Of a DNA stretch of 64,000 nucleotides, positions 1 to 8,183 are shown piece by piece. Numbering within the stretch: position 1 is the stretch's first letter; every line of letters begins with the position of its first letter. This DNA comes from Ruegeria atlantica (GTDB taxonomy: Bacteria; Pseudomonadota; Alphaproteobacteria; Rhodobacterales; Rhodobacteraceae). The position numbers were made by a program, and so were the translations under genes. The notes below the pieces were generated by a model, which ran no database searches, was not told where the DNA came from, and was given only the letters and a program-made list of their open reading frames with translations. The stretch spans positions 1,240,001 through 1,304,000 of the forward strand of contig NZ_WQCG01000001.1 of NCBI RefSeq assembly GCF_013032505.1, in the 5' to 3' direction.

Positions 1-652
1 TTGCAACCAGCTTTTTCATTGTCAGTTTCGACTGGGCGAATTTTCGAATTGAAACACTGGGGCCGTCAATCGAACACGGGCGGATGATTGCGTTTACACG
101 GCTGCCATCTTCCAGCCGGGCATCCACCCAAGGCTGGCGCTCATCCACGCGTCGGCCGATCTTGCTGACGATCTTGTCGATAACACGCAACAGGTGCTTT
201 TCATCCCGGAACCGCACCGGAACGCGTTCCAGCAGGCCAGAGCGTTCGACATAGACCGTCTGATAACCGTTAACCAGAATGTCATTGATAGTTGGATCAG
301 CAAGCAATGGCTCCAACGGGCCAAAACCCAGAATTTCGTCCAGAAGTTCTTCGACGATGCGGTTGAAGTCTTCGGTATTCAGTGGCTTGCCCGCTTGGGA
401 TAAGGCGCTGCCGACAACCCCGGCGACTTCGCGCCGCAGCACGTCTTTTTCAACCTTTTCGATCACTGCAAGGTTCAAGCGTTCCAGCAAAGCCTCGTGC
501 AAAGTGCTTTTGAGCTCAAGCCAATCTGCCAGTTCTGTATCTTCGGCGGCAGTGTCTGGCTGAATGTCCTGGGCCTGCGGTTCGGCACGTTGATTCAGCT
601 GGATAACTTCGGCCTCATTGGGTCGTCCGGCGCGCGTAAACTTTTCAAACAT
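1..652 (-). CDS. cpaF: Tad/Flp pilus assembly ATPase CpaF (TadA), 5' part only
   Basis: Partial gene: the first 217 codons are present and the frame runs off the left window edge. CpaF/TadA is the cytoplasmic secretion-type ATPase that powers Flp pilus extension. The visible part is the N-terminal domain of the family, with the typical segments LGFGPLEPLL, DPTINDILVNG and RVDERQPWVDARLEDGSRVN; the Walker A and B motifs lie beyond the edge. The ATG at 650-652 follows a long open frame. The gene starts 14 bases after the cpaE stop, so it is the downstream member of the flp-cpaB-...-cpaE-cpaF operon. The family call is firm; integrity cannot be judged. Confidence 0.92.
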   Translation of the reverse strand, partial: MFEKFTRAGRPNEAEVIQLNQRAEPQAQDIQPDTAAEDTELADWLELKSTLHEALLERLNLAVIEKVEKDVLRREVAGVVGSALSQAGKPLNTEDFNRIVEELLDEILGFGPLEPLLADPTINDILVNGYQTVYVERSGLLERVPVRFRDEKHLLRVIDKIVSKIGRRVDERQPWVDARLEDGSRVNAIIRPCSIDGPSVSIRKFAQSKLTMKKLVA

Positions 653-666
653 CCCTTAGACTCCAA

Positions 667-1875
667 TTAGGCTGCGTTGTTTCTCAGGTCGGCTTTTCCG
701 ACCATCGTTTCATTTATGATTTTTCGACCCACCGAGCGGATCGCCTTGGACAGGGCACAACTGCCTGAGGCCTGCGACAGCAACTGACCCCGATCCAGCG
801 CCTGCTTTGCGTGTCGCGCGTCGCTGGGAAGCCAGAACCGCAATTCGCGTTCCAGCACGTTTTGGGCTTCAACATGTTGGCTTGACCGGAATGTCGGTTT
901 CGTTTCTTGGCTGATGACGATCTCAACCGGAGGTTCGAGCCGCTCTTTTGTGAAGAATTCGATCAAACGGCAGGACTGGCGCACCGAAGAGACCGAGCTG
1001 TCGCCCACCATCAGCATCCGGTCCGACGCGTTAACAACTGCACCCAGCCAATCGACCAGCACCCGAGGCAGATCAATGACGACAAAGTCGAATTCCAGAC
1101 GCAGAGTCTCGATCAGCGCGCTGACCTGTTCGCGTGTCAGAACATCCAGAGGAATGAATTCTTCGGGAGCGCTCAGGACTTCCAAACCGGATTCATGTTG
1201 CACCAGAGATTGCTGAAGGAACGTCCGGTCCGGCATGACCCCATCCTGAGCCATTCTCAGAAGCCCCGAGGAGGGCTGCAAGTCCAAGGACGTTGCGACC
1301 GTACCGAATTGCAAATCCAGATCGACGACAGCGACCTTGTTTTGCGTCTTTTTCCGGAAGATGCCGGAATACCCCTGCAACTGGTCGGCCAGATTAATAG
1401 ACAGCGTTGACGCACCGATGCCACCGCGGGCCGGGCATATGCTGATGATCTGTCCCAATCGCTGCGGTTGCGGCGCATAAATGGTGGGCAACAAAGATTT
1501 GTCGACCGTCAGACGCTGAATCTGCTCGGCCAGTTCGTCCTGCCCGATGGGATAGGGCAGAATCTCATCGACGCCCGATTTGTTCAGCGCACGCACTTCG
1601 GTCAATGAGATGTCACGGTCGCTAAGTGCCAGCAACGTGCCGCGCGAACCGGCGCTACGACGAAGATCGCTGACAGTTTCCAGATCCAACTCACCTGAAA
1701 AGCTGAACACCAGCAGATCATTTTCACCCATCAGACCACAGGCGCGGCCGTTTACCGAAGACAATGTTCCGGAGTGCGTCTCGAGCGAAAGATCGTCGAG
1801 CCGGTCGACGGCCTGGGCGACTGAATTCTTAATCGCCTCATTATCAGAGATAAGGGCTAATGATTTTTGAGTCAT
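667..1875 (-). CDS. cpaE: Pilus assembly protein CpaE/TadZ (ParA/MinD-like)
   Basis: 402 residues. CpaE/TadZ proteins direct the Flp pilus machinery to a pole or focus at the inner membrane. The first ~130 residues resemble a receiver-like domain without a clear phosphorylation site. A ParA/MinD-type ATPase domain follows, beginning with a deviant P-loop (ARGGIGAST, residues 149-157) that lacks the usual lysine of GKT, as is common in TadZ. A VAVVDLDLQFG stretch with aspartates in the switch/Walker B position is also visible. GGAG lies about nine bases before the ATG. It sits between two TadE-like genes and cpaF and is presumably co-transcribed with them. Confidence 0.93.
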   Translation of the reverse strand: MTQKSLALISDNEAIKNSVAQAVDRLDDLSLETHSGTLSSVNGRACGLMGENDLLVFSFSGELDLETVSDLRRSAGSRGTLLALSDRDISLTEVRALNKSGVDEILPYPIGQDELAEQIQRLTVDKSLLPTIYAPQPQRLGQIISICPARGGIGASTLSINLADQLQGYSGIFRKKTQNKVAVVDLDLQFGTVATSLDLQPSSGLLRMAQDGVMPDRTFLQQSLVQHESGLEVLSAPEEFIPLDVLTREQVSALIETLRLEFDFVVIDLPRVLVDWLGAVVNASDRMLMVGDSSVSSVRQSCRLIEFFTKERLEPPVEIVISQETKPTFRSSQHVEAQNVLERELRFWLPSDARHAKQALDRGQLLSQASGSCALSKAIRSVGRKIINETMVGKADLRNNAA

Positions 1876-1899
1876 TTTTCAGCTCCCATGGTTAGAAAT

Positions 1900-2595
1900 T
1901 CAACCGTTGACTCCGCTGGCGAGGTCTTCGCCAGGAAGGGTTGCGCTAAAGTCGGAAAATATCTTGAAGCCCGTTGTCGCGGTGGTCAGCGCATCGGTTT
2001 GCGGCGTGGAACCGCCCAAAACCAGCGCTGCGATCGAACCCAACGGAGAGACAAACCGGAACGGAAGCTCTTCGATTGTCACTGTGACCATCGGTACATA
2101 GGGGCCACCCAGGAAATTCATTTCCGGGTCGAAGTTGTAAGTGAACGTGATGTTGCTTTCGTCAAAAGTTGCGGTGGGATCGTTGGGAACGGCAAACTGA
2201 AGCATGTTCCAGATGTCGGTCACGGTGGTCTGGGCAGCTGCATTCGCGGGGGCCGCACCGGTGCATATGGTGGTGGCCGGTTCGACACAGACGCCAGCAG
2301 CGAAACTGCAATTGGTTCCGAACCGCGGGCCGGTGATATCGGTATAGGTGCCTCGGCTGTTGGTTGTCGGAACACCGCCACATGCGGGTGGCATCACTGC
2401 AGCCATCCGAGCGGCGACCTGTGCTGTTTTTTCAGCGGCCACATAGTGGAAGGCCAATCTGCCAAAATCTATCAGGCCCAGGAAAATCAAAAGGAACAAC
2501 GGCAGGACAAAGGCAAGCTCAGTGACCGTCGACCCATCTTCCTGACGGCCAAGTCGTGACATTTCGCGGGTTATCTTGTGAATGCGGCGGATCAT
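1900..2595 (-). CDS. TadE/TadF-like pseudopilin
   Basis: 231 residues with a short basic, charged N-terminus (about 24 residues including GRQEDGSTVTE) and then one long hydrophobic helix (LAFVLPLFLLIFLGLIDFG). This is the TadE-like pattern: G followed a few residues later by E, then the hydrophobic segment. TadE/F proteins are minor pilins processed by a prepilin peptidase. The remainder is a Thr/Ala/Cys-containing periplasmic domain of about 180 residues. The start codon overlaps the stop of the upstream TadE-like gene (ATGA), suggesting translational coupling. Whether it corresponds to TadE or TadF is not decidable from sequence alone. Confidence 0.85.
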   Translation of the reverse strand: MIRRIHKITREMSRLGRQEDGSTVTELAFVLPLFLLIFLGLIDFGRLAFHYVAAEKTAQVAARMAAVMPPACGGVPTTNSRGTYTDITGPRFGTNCSFAAGVCVEPATTICTGAAPANAAAQTTVTDIWNMLQFAVPNDPTATFDESNITFTYNFDPEMNFLGGPYVPMVTVTIEELPFRFVSPLGSIAALVLGGSTPQTDALTTATTGFKIFSDFSATLPGEDLASGVNG

Positions 2596-3104
2596 GGTCC
2601 AAACACCCGGCTGCGATCTGTGATCGTGGTTTGGATCTGCGCCGTTGCCGAGCCTCCAACCAGTTGGAACACGGGCGTAAATGGCAGATTTGAAATTGTC
2701 AGTGACGCGGTCAGTACGGCAACAGGTGTGGGCGAAACGCGGTATTCACCTGCGTTGCCAACGCATTCGAGGGACAGAGAGTCTAGACCAACAGCAATGT
2801 CAGTGGTCGAAAGCGACGTCAGTGTATTTGAGACATCGGTTTGAAAATCGCCGATAGCAGCGCTTGGCGAGGCAGTGCACAGGTCCGACGGGGCGATCCG
2901 GCCAACATAACGGGCAGTGTCCCGAACCCCCGTGATCGCATTTTGGTAGGACCAGAAAATCCGCCCCCCTTCGACGATCAGGGCAAATGTCACCAACAGG
3001 ATCGGTAAAAGGATCGCGAATTCGACCAACGCCGCGCCGAACTGGTCATTGCGGAACCGGTTGAGGGTCTTTCTGATATGACGGGATGCACCAAACATGA
3101 TCAT
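2592..3104 (-). CDS. TadE-like pseudopilin
   Basis: 170 residues. The N-terminal 25 residues are basic and end in FGAALVE, followed by a hydrophobic helix (FAILLPILLVTFALIVEGG). This is the classic TadE domain (PF07811), where G is followed by E at +5 as in Flp-type prepilins. A second in-frame ATG two codons in is an alternative start. It overlaps the tadG-like gene at TAATG and the next TadE-like gene at ATGA, so the three minor-pilin-like genes form one tightly coupled block between cpaB and cpaE. Family knowledge: TadE-like proteins are needed for Flp fibre formation and adherence. Confidence 0.87.
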   Translation of the reverse strand: MIMFGASRHIRKTLNRFRNDQFGAALVEFAILLPILLVTFALIVEGGRIFWSYQNAITGVRDTARYVGRIAPSDLCTASPSAAIGDFQTDVSNTLTSLSTTDIAVGLDSLSLECVGNAGEYRVSPTPVAVLTASLTISNLPFTPVFQLVGGSATAQIQTTITDRSRVFGP

Positions 3105-4687
3105 TACTCGTACAGCTGAACCAGATCGTGAACGATGCCGCCGACTCCGGCGCCGCCAATGCCGTCCGAAACGGTCTGAATGACTTCACCATAGATGACC
3201 GCGTTGGCACCGGTGCTGCCGGATTCAGAGGGGCGGATCAGAAACATCTCGATAAAACTGGTGACCGGAATGGTGCCCGATCCGCCGTTAAGCTCGTCCG
3301 CAAAAGTTGCGCAATCGATACCGGCGACGGTGATGACACGGCGCGTAGGATCTGCACGACCGGCTGACGCGGGTTGGCACGAAGGCATGCTGCTTTCAGC
3401 TTTACCACCAGCGGTCAGGATAGCTTCCAGAGCGGCCTGGTTGGTGACCTCAGCATTGTAGATGTCGTAGCGGGTGCCACCAGTCGGGAACCATGGCGGA
3501 ATACCGGTTGGGAGAGGGCCGCTGAAATCTGCGCCATAGTTGATGGTCAGATATTCGGTAAGACCAGCAGTGAATACGCCATTGCCAATACGAGGCGTCG
3601 GGCAAGTGCCACTGGCAAAACAATCGTCAAGCGGCAAACCAACGGTCGCGGACGGATCAAGGGCACCGTTTGAATCATAGCTAGGCGACGGCTGGCTGGT
3701 ACAGTTGTTTCCATTGCCCGAAGTGATCCAACCGTCCAAGACATGCGGAGAAGAGGCAAAATTGTCGACGTCGTAGCGCGAACCGTTACTGAATTGTTTG
3801 GCGCTGGATTCAAACCGGTCGAAGCGTGTGTTAAAGCCCGCGATCATGTTACCCACGCTCAGACCCGGTCTGGTTTCAACGCCTCTTTGGCTGAAGCACA
3901 TGGAAACAGCGCGCGACGCGGCCAGAGCACAAGAATCTTCCTGACCGTTTGGTGCAGGTTCGCAGGCACCAGACGCGTCGATGGCCAGATTCTGATTAGA
4001 AGACAGAAAACCAAAGTTTCCGGGACCCCAATGGCCATTGCCGCCCTGACTTACCATCCTAATCAATTGGCCCTCGGTCATATCGAGGCTAGGTTGCGGC
4101 AGGCAGATGAACATGGGGGTGATGTCGCAGGCCATCAAGGTGAACCCTGCCACAGCCTCGGCATTGACGCTGGAGAAGGGCTGCGCATTGCCCAACAAAG
4201 CCGCCGCTGCCGCTGCGAGCGGAGTACCAACCTCGTGCGTATCGACAGTCACCCGAACGAATGCAGCATTCGGTCCGCTGACCGGATCGGTCGAATCCAG
4301 CAGTTGCGCGGGTTGAGCTGGATCAGTCGCGGTGGTCGGCGGGTTTTCGTAAAACCGCAACTGGTAATCCGTTGCGCCGGACAACAGCTGATCCTTGTTC
4401 CGAACGCCAAAGCTTTGACGGTCGCGGATCATGTTTTCAGCCGCATTTGTGGCGCGGGTGATTGAATCCGGGCGACCATCAAGCTCCCCCGCAGCCGCAA
4501 GGGCAACATTGTCCGCAAAGCTCTGCAATTCCGACTGTGTGGTGGTCACCCGACCAATGTCGAATGCAAGGGCGGCCATACCGACCATGACCGACAGGGC
4601 CACCGCAACAAAGACCAGGATCGCGCCGTCTTCGGAGCTGCGGAATGGACGTATGAATTGAGCGAGGGACACGGTCGAAACCTTCAT
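3104..4687 (-). CDS. tadG: TadG-like Flp pilus assembly protein
   Basis: 527 residues. The N-terminus carries a TadG/TadE-type membrane anchor (SEDGAILVFVAVALSVMVGM, about residues 18-37), followed by the ALAFDIGRV segment typical of putative Flp pilus-assembly TadG proteins. The rest is a large periplasmic region with scattered cysteines and Gly/Ser-rich stretches. No clear von Willebrand MIDAS motif (DxSxS) was seen, so it may be a shorter variant of TadG. The start is eight bases after the cpaB stop. Role inferred from family and operon position: a minor pilin or pilus anchoring component. Confidence 0.82.
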   Translation of the reverse strand: MKVSTVSLAQFIRPFRSSEDGAILVFVAVALSVMVGMAALAFDIGRVTTTQSELQSFADNVALAAAGELDGRPDSITRATNAAENMIRDRQSFGVRNKDQLLSGATDYQLRFYENPPTTATDPAQPAQLLDSTDPVSGPNAAFVRVTVDTHEVGTPLAAAAAALLGNAQPFSSVNAEAVAGFTLMACDITPMFICLPQPSLDMTEGQLIRMVSQGGNGHWGPGNFGFLSSNQNLAIDASGACEPAPNGQEDSCALAASRAVSMCFSQRGVETRPGLSVGNMIAGFNTRFDRFESSAKQFSNGSRYDVDNFASSPHVLDGWITSGNGNNCTSQPSPSYDSNGALDPSATVGLPLDDCFASGTCPTPRIGNGVFTAGLTEYLTINYGADFSGPLPTGIPPWFPTGGTRYDIYNAEVTNQAALEAILTAGGKAESSMPSCQPASAGRADPTRRVITVAGIDCATFADELNGGSGTIPVTSFIEMFLIRPSESGSTGANAVIYGEVIQTVSDGIGGAGVGGIVHDLVQLYE

Positions 4688-4695
4688 TGGTCGAT

Positions 4696-5511
4696 TCAGT
4701 TGATGATGGATTCTGTCACTTCGGTGCCGCGGCGGACCCGAATAATCGTTTTGCGAACCGGTTCTTTGATGTCCCGCGCGACGGCTGGTTCATCAATCAG
4801 AAGATCGTTCAGTCGAGTCATGGTCAGCGTCTTGTCCTCGGTGTCATCAATGGACCGCAAGGTCAGGCTCAGCCGACCGGCACGTTGCGCCAGAGCAAGG
4901 CGCTGAACTTGATCCGGGGTAACGGCGACGGTGACCGTGCGAGCAACAACGGGTTGGTCGGTCTGTTCATCAGATTCCTGATCAACACCGATGACCCTGA
5001 TATTTTGCAAAATGGTGACGGCGTGCATGTCTCTTTTTTCGCCAGTGGTCATCACCACATCGACCCGATCACCCGGGGTAACAAAACCCCCAACGGCGGT
5101 TTCAGCGTCAACCTCAATGGCCATGGCGCGATGATCTGCGCCCAGCGTCTGAACGATGGTGACCTTTTCACCAAAGTCGGAAACCTTGCTGTTCAGGATC
5201 AGTTCACCCTGAGTAATTGCTCGACGAGCGCGACGGGACGGCATGCTAGCCGCCGCAATCAGGTCGTCATAATCTGTAAAGACTCCCACGGGTACAGCAC
5301 CGCGGGGCCAGTCAATGGTTGTCAGCGCGCCTGGCTCGATTTCTTCGCCAAACGAAATATCGCGCGACGCAACGACCACGCTCACCATCTCGCTCTCGGC
5401 CTCGACATTTGCGGACTGAGTATCGAATTGAATGTAATCCCGAGCGACGTAAACCGACCCTCCGGCTACGACCAGGCCCGTCAATGCTGTGAAAATGGCA
5501 GAGAGTCTCAT
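4696..5511 (-). CDS. cpaB: Flp pilus assembly protein CpaB/RcpC
   Basis: 271 residues. An N-terminal signal or anchor (FTALTGLVVAGGSVYVA) is followed by a SAF domain (VVVASRDISFGEEIEPGALT), the hallmark of CpaB/RcpC, and a second RcpC/CpaB domain containing the TPGDRVDVVMT motif. CpaB is a periplasmic partner of the outer-membrane secretin RcpA/CpaC. The start at 5511 was chosen because AAGGAG lies eight bases upstream and the hydrophobic segment then begins immediately; a longer frame to 5586 adds 25 hydrophilic residues and has no site. No secretin gene follows, which is unusual (see findings). Confidence 0.9.
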   Translation of the reverse strand: MRLSAIFTALTGLVVAGGSVYVARDYIQFDTQSANVEAESEMVSVVVASRDISFGEEIEPGALTTIDWPRGAVPVGVFTDYDDLIAAASMPSRRARRAITQGELILNSKVSDFGEKVTIVQTLGADHRAMAIEVDAETAVGGFVTPGDRVDVVMTTGEKRDMHAVTILQNIRVIGVDQESDEQTDQPVVARTVTVAVTPDQVQRLALAQRAGRLSLTLRSIDDTEDKTLTMTRLNDLLIDEPAVARDIKEPVRKTIIRVRRGTEVTESIIN

Positions 5512-5653
5512 CTGGTGCTCCTTCAGCTTTTTTTGGCGTTTATCGAATGAACCGATCTGAGCGGTTGCACTTTGCCAGCGGATCAAGAAAATATTCCGGG
5601 ACGATAAGCACGCGGGGCTGAGCGCACCGCGTGCTTTGTCTTCCGTCAGGTCA

Positions 5654-5824
5654 TTACATCAGGGTTTCAGCGTCTGTGAACTGACCGTTAACGTCGTTGC
5701 CCAACGCTGTCAGGGTAGCAACTGCAATCGCCGTGACGATTGTCAGGGCAACGCCATATTCCACAATGGTCGCGCCGTTTTCGTCACGTGCCATGGTCTT
5801 CATCATTACATAAAGCTTCAACAT
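5654..5824 (-). CDS. flp: Flp family type IVb major pilin
   Basis: 56 residues. The prepilin signature is textbook: a short charged leader (MARDENG), cleavage after Gly17, then ATIVEYGVAL with Glu at +5 and Tyr at +6 of the mature protein and an Ala/Val/Thr hydrophobic helix. This matches Flp pilins, which are cut and methylated by a TadV/CpaA peptidase (not in this window) and polymerise into bundled fibres. GGAG stands seven bases before the ATG. It is the first gene of the minus-strand tad block; cpaB starts about 140 bases downstream, leaving room for a terminator or attenuator between the abundant pilin and the machinery genes. Confidence 0.92.
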   Translation of the reverse strand: MLKLYVMMKTMARDENGATIVEYGVALTIVTAIAVATLTALGNDVNGQFTDAETLM

Positions 5825-6141
5825 CTTACTCTCCTAGTTAACTCACTAGCTACTCATGGATGCCGCCCAAATTCGCGGCGTTCTAACCCCCTCCATACCG
5901 ACGGAGCCTTCCACAAGCTTAGGTCCCGCCATCAGGGCACCGCATCCTCCAAACCACGGAGAAATACACGCCAGGATTGTAAAATTTGGCAGCTTGGTCG
6001 ATTCTTTGTCGCAAATTTGCCTGATTCCTTACCGGAATCCGAATGGCCAGATTCCTGATTCTTTCCCAACTGACGGGCCGCCAATTCCGGTGCCAAGCTG
6101 CTTTGCTGCACAAATGGACTGAAGGATTCACTTCATGAATC
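5825..6141. promoter_or_regulatory. flp upstream region with a cluster of GANTC sites
   Basis: About 300 bases without a supported gene. It must carry the flp promoter on the minus strand. Seven GANTC sequences (CcrM methylation sites in alphaproteobacteria) start at 6000, 6023, 6035, 6050, 6057, 6125 and 6137. Some are arranged as inverted repeats: GATTCC-5-GGAATC at 6023-6039 and GGATTCA-5-TGAATCC at 6124-6142. A small hairpin (GCCGC/GCGGC, 5862-5879) lies in the flp leader. The last two sites may belong to the neighbouring insertion-sequence remnant. Confidence 0.5.
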
Positions 6142-6142
6142 C
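6124..6142. repeat. Perfect 7-bp inverted repeat near the IS remnant edge
   Basis: GGATTCA and TGAATCC separated by five bases. It lies just before the region where transposase similarity begins, so it may be part of the original insertion-sequence end or its promoter region. No matching copy was seen on the right side of the remnant. Confidence 0.35.
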
Positions 6143-6149
6143 AGAACGA

Positions 6150-6929
6150 TAGCTGAGAGGTACGACCAGTTGGGCCCGGACGAAGCACAAGACCGGGAAA
6201 AGCCTTCGTACAATACCGCAATGAAAAAACTAGGATCGCTCTCGATCTGGTTTGATCCTGAGATGGATTGGACATCGCTACCTTCAGGCAAGCGCGGCAG
6301 TCACCAGAGTTTCAGCGACTCCGAAATCCAAGCGTGTCTGACCCTGAAGGTTTTGTTCGGGATGACGCTGAGGCAAACCACGGACTTCGTGAGCAGTCTC
6401 CTGCGGCTGATTGGCTTGGACTGTGCCATGCCTGATTTCAGTACACTGTGCCGCCGTCAAAGAACGCTGAACGTGAGCCTTCCGTATCGTGGTGGGAAGC
6501 GGCCCGCTGCATCTGCTGATCGACATCACCGGCATCAAATCCGAGGGCGAAGGAGAATGGAATGCCCGCAAGCATGGTAGCCCCAAGCGAAACATTTGGC
6601 GTAGAAAACGCATAGGCTTCGACGAGGAAACGCTGGAAGTGCGCGCCGTTGAAGGTATCACAAGCAACGTCTGAGACGCGCCAATGTTGCCCGAGTTGCT
6701 TGATCAAATACCTCCAGGTCACAACTTTGGGGCAGTGAGCGCAGACGGGGCATACGACACGCGCAAGTGCCACGGCGCGATTGCCGCCCACAAGGCCCAC
6801 GCCATCATCCCGACACGCAAGAACGTCAAGTCATGGAATCCCACATTTGCCGGTGCCATTGCCCGAAATGAGACGGTCAATGCATCTCGATACCTGGGCC
6901 GCGCCATCTGGAAACTGTGGAGCGGGTAA
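6150..6929 (+). pseudogene. Decayed IS5-family transposase
   Basis: The translated fragments match the IS5-type DDE transposase common in Rhodobacteraceae: SLSIWFDPEMDW, QACLTLKVLFGMTLRQT, then LHLLIDITGIKSEGEGEWN and VSADGAYDTRKCH. The gene is broken three times. A single extra base near 6500 shifts the frame (aagCggcccg). A TGA at 6672-6674 interrupts the reading after ITSNV. Similarity stops at GRAIWKLWSG, so the C-terminal part with the final catalytic Glu region (usually RSRVETKMH) is missing. The start of similarity is only approximate. It lies between the tad locus and the amino-sugar genes and cannot encode an active transposase. Confidence 0.85.
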
Positions 6930-7046
6930 GCGATGCGTCAGATGCCGTCAAGCGCCGTTCGAAGCCAGAATTCAAATTCGTCGACAAAAATTCACAGGCA
7001 TTTAACTGCAACCGGCAGGCAGTCATTCTGCATGAAAAATACAAGA

Positions 7047-8183
7047 TCAGCCTTGCGCAGGCAGCCAATCGCAACCGCTGAAATCAGATGAAATCCGGAT
7101 CATCGAGCTGTATTCCGGGGTTGCCGGGCTGTCCAATCCGACCAATTGAGCCGGATAAGAGATGGCTGCTGACAGCGCGTCCTGCAACGGGACACCGACT
7201 TGATTGACCAACACTCCGACAGCGGTGGTCAGGTCCAAATCCGCCCCGGCCAGAGTGCCATCATCCAGCGTCAACCTGCCGTTGGTTCGCGTGATTCTGC
7301 GCCCTTCAAGGGTGAACTCGGTTTGATCGGTTCCCGCCACAGCCATCGCATCGCTAACCAGAAAGATCTGGCCAGGTCCGGTTTTCGCAGACCAGGCAGC
7401 GCGCATGGCCGCGGGATGCACGTGAACGCCATCGGCAATCAGCCCCGCAGACAACTCGCCATTTGCCAGCGCCGCGCCGACAAGGCCGGGTTCACGACTA
7501 GCCAACTGGCTCATCGCGTTGAACAGATGGGTTACGCACCGAGCACCGGCGGCAACATAGTTTTGGCAAGTCGCAAAATCCGCATCGCTGTGTCCTAAAG
7601 AAACCAATATGCCTGCGCTGCTCATGGCTCGTACCTGCTGCTCGGACACACCCTCGGGTGCGACGGTCACCTTGAGGCAAGGCAGCGCATCCGCGGCAGC
7701 GATCAGCATATCCAAATCTGCCGCTTGCATCGGCCGTATCAGATCGCCGTCATGGGCCCCCTTTCGTGCAACCGATAGATGTGGACCTTCCAAATGCAAT
7801 CCGACGACGCCTGGCAACTGTGCTCGAACCGCCTCAATCGTCGCGTCTATCGCCGCGCGGGTCTTGGCCGGCCCATCGGTGATCAAAGTTGGCAAAAGCG
7901 ACGCGACACCCAGTCGACGATGAGCGCATGCAATTCTTCGGATCGTTTCAATTGACGGGTCATCGTTGAACATAACCCCATCGCCGCCATTGACCTGAAG
8001 ATCAACAAAACCCGGGCTAAGAATATCTCCATTCAGATCGACATAGTCCTTTGCGCCGGCCACCTCGGCATCAGGCACAACGTCGCCAGAGTGTCCTTCG
8101 CGAAAAACAATCGCGTGGTCTTGATGCAATCGCGTCCCATCAAAGATCGGACCGTTCCTAAAGATCACCGCATGCTCGGTCAT
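7047..8183 (-). CDS. nagA: N-acetylglucosamine-6-phosphate deacetylase
   Basis: 378 residues, normal family length. NagA converts GlcNAc-6-P to GlcN-6-P plus acetate in the cytoplasm. Visible motifs: FVDLQVNGGDGV (the NagA form of the first metal motif), GLHLEGPHL with the metal-binding Glu, the HDGDL loop, SLGHSDA, THLFNAM and LVSDAMAVAG with the catalytic Asp. It overlaps the SIS-domain gene by four bases (ATGA), so the two are coupled. The C-terminal ~25 residues do not show the usual PGxxAD closing strand clearly, and the end lies against the IS remnant, so the 3' end may have been altered. Confidence 0.93.
   Translation of the reverse strand: MTEHAVIFRNGPIFDGTRLHQDHAIVFREGHSGDVVPDAEVAGAKDYVDLNGDILSPGFVDLQVNGGDGVMFNDDPSIETIRRIACAHRRLGVASLLPTLITDGPAKTRAAIDATIEAVRAQLPGVVGLHLEGPHLSVARKGAHDGDLIRPMQAADLDMLIAAADALPCLKVTVAPEGVSEQQVRAMSSAGILVSLGHSDADFATCQNYVAAGARCVTHLFNAMSQLASREPGLVGAALANGELSAGLIADGVHVHPAAMRAAWSAKTGPGQIFLVSDAMAVAGTDQTEFTLEGRRITRTNGRLTLDDGTLAGADLDLTTAVGVLVNQVGVPLQDALSAAISYPAQLVGLDSPATPEYSSMIRISSDFSGCDWLPAQG

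Noticed and set aside
1867-2559. 230-codon plus-strand frame
   Set aside because: Mirror of the TadE-like gene; composition rich in Arg, Gly and Cys without a fold.
3743-4465. 240-codon plus-strand frame in the tad locus
   Set aside because: Antisense to the TadG-like gene; no domain features.
7047-7080. Claim that nagA is truncated by the IS remnant
   Set aside because: The gene keeps normal length and all catalytic motifs; only the closing residues look atypical, so it is reported as a question and not as a pseudogene.
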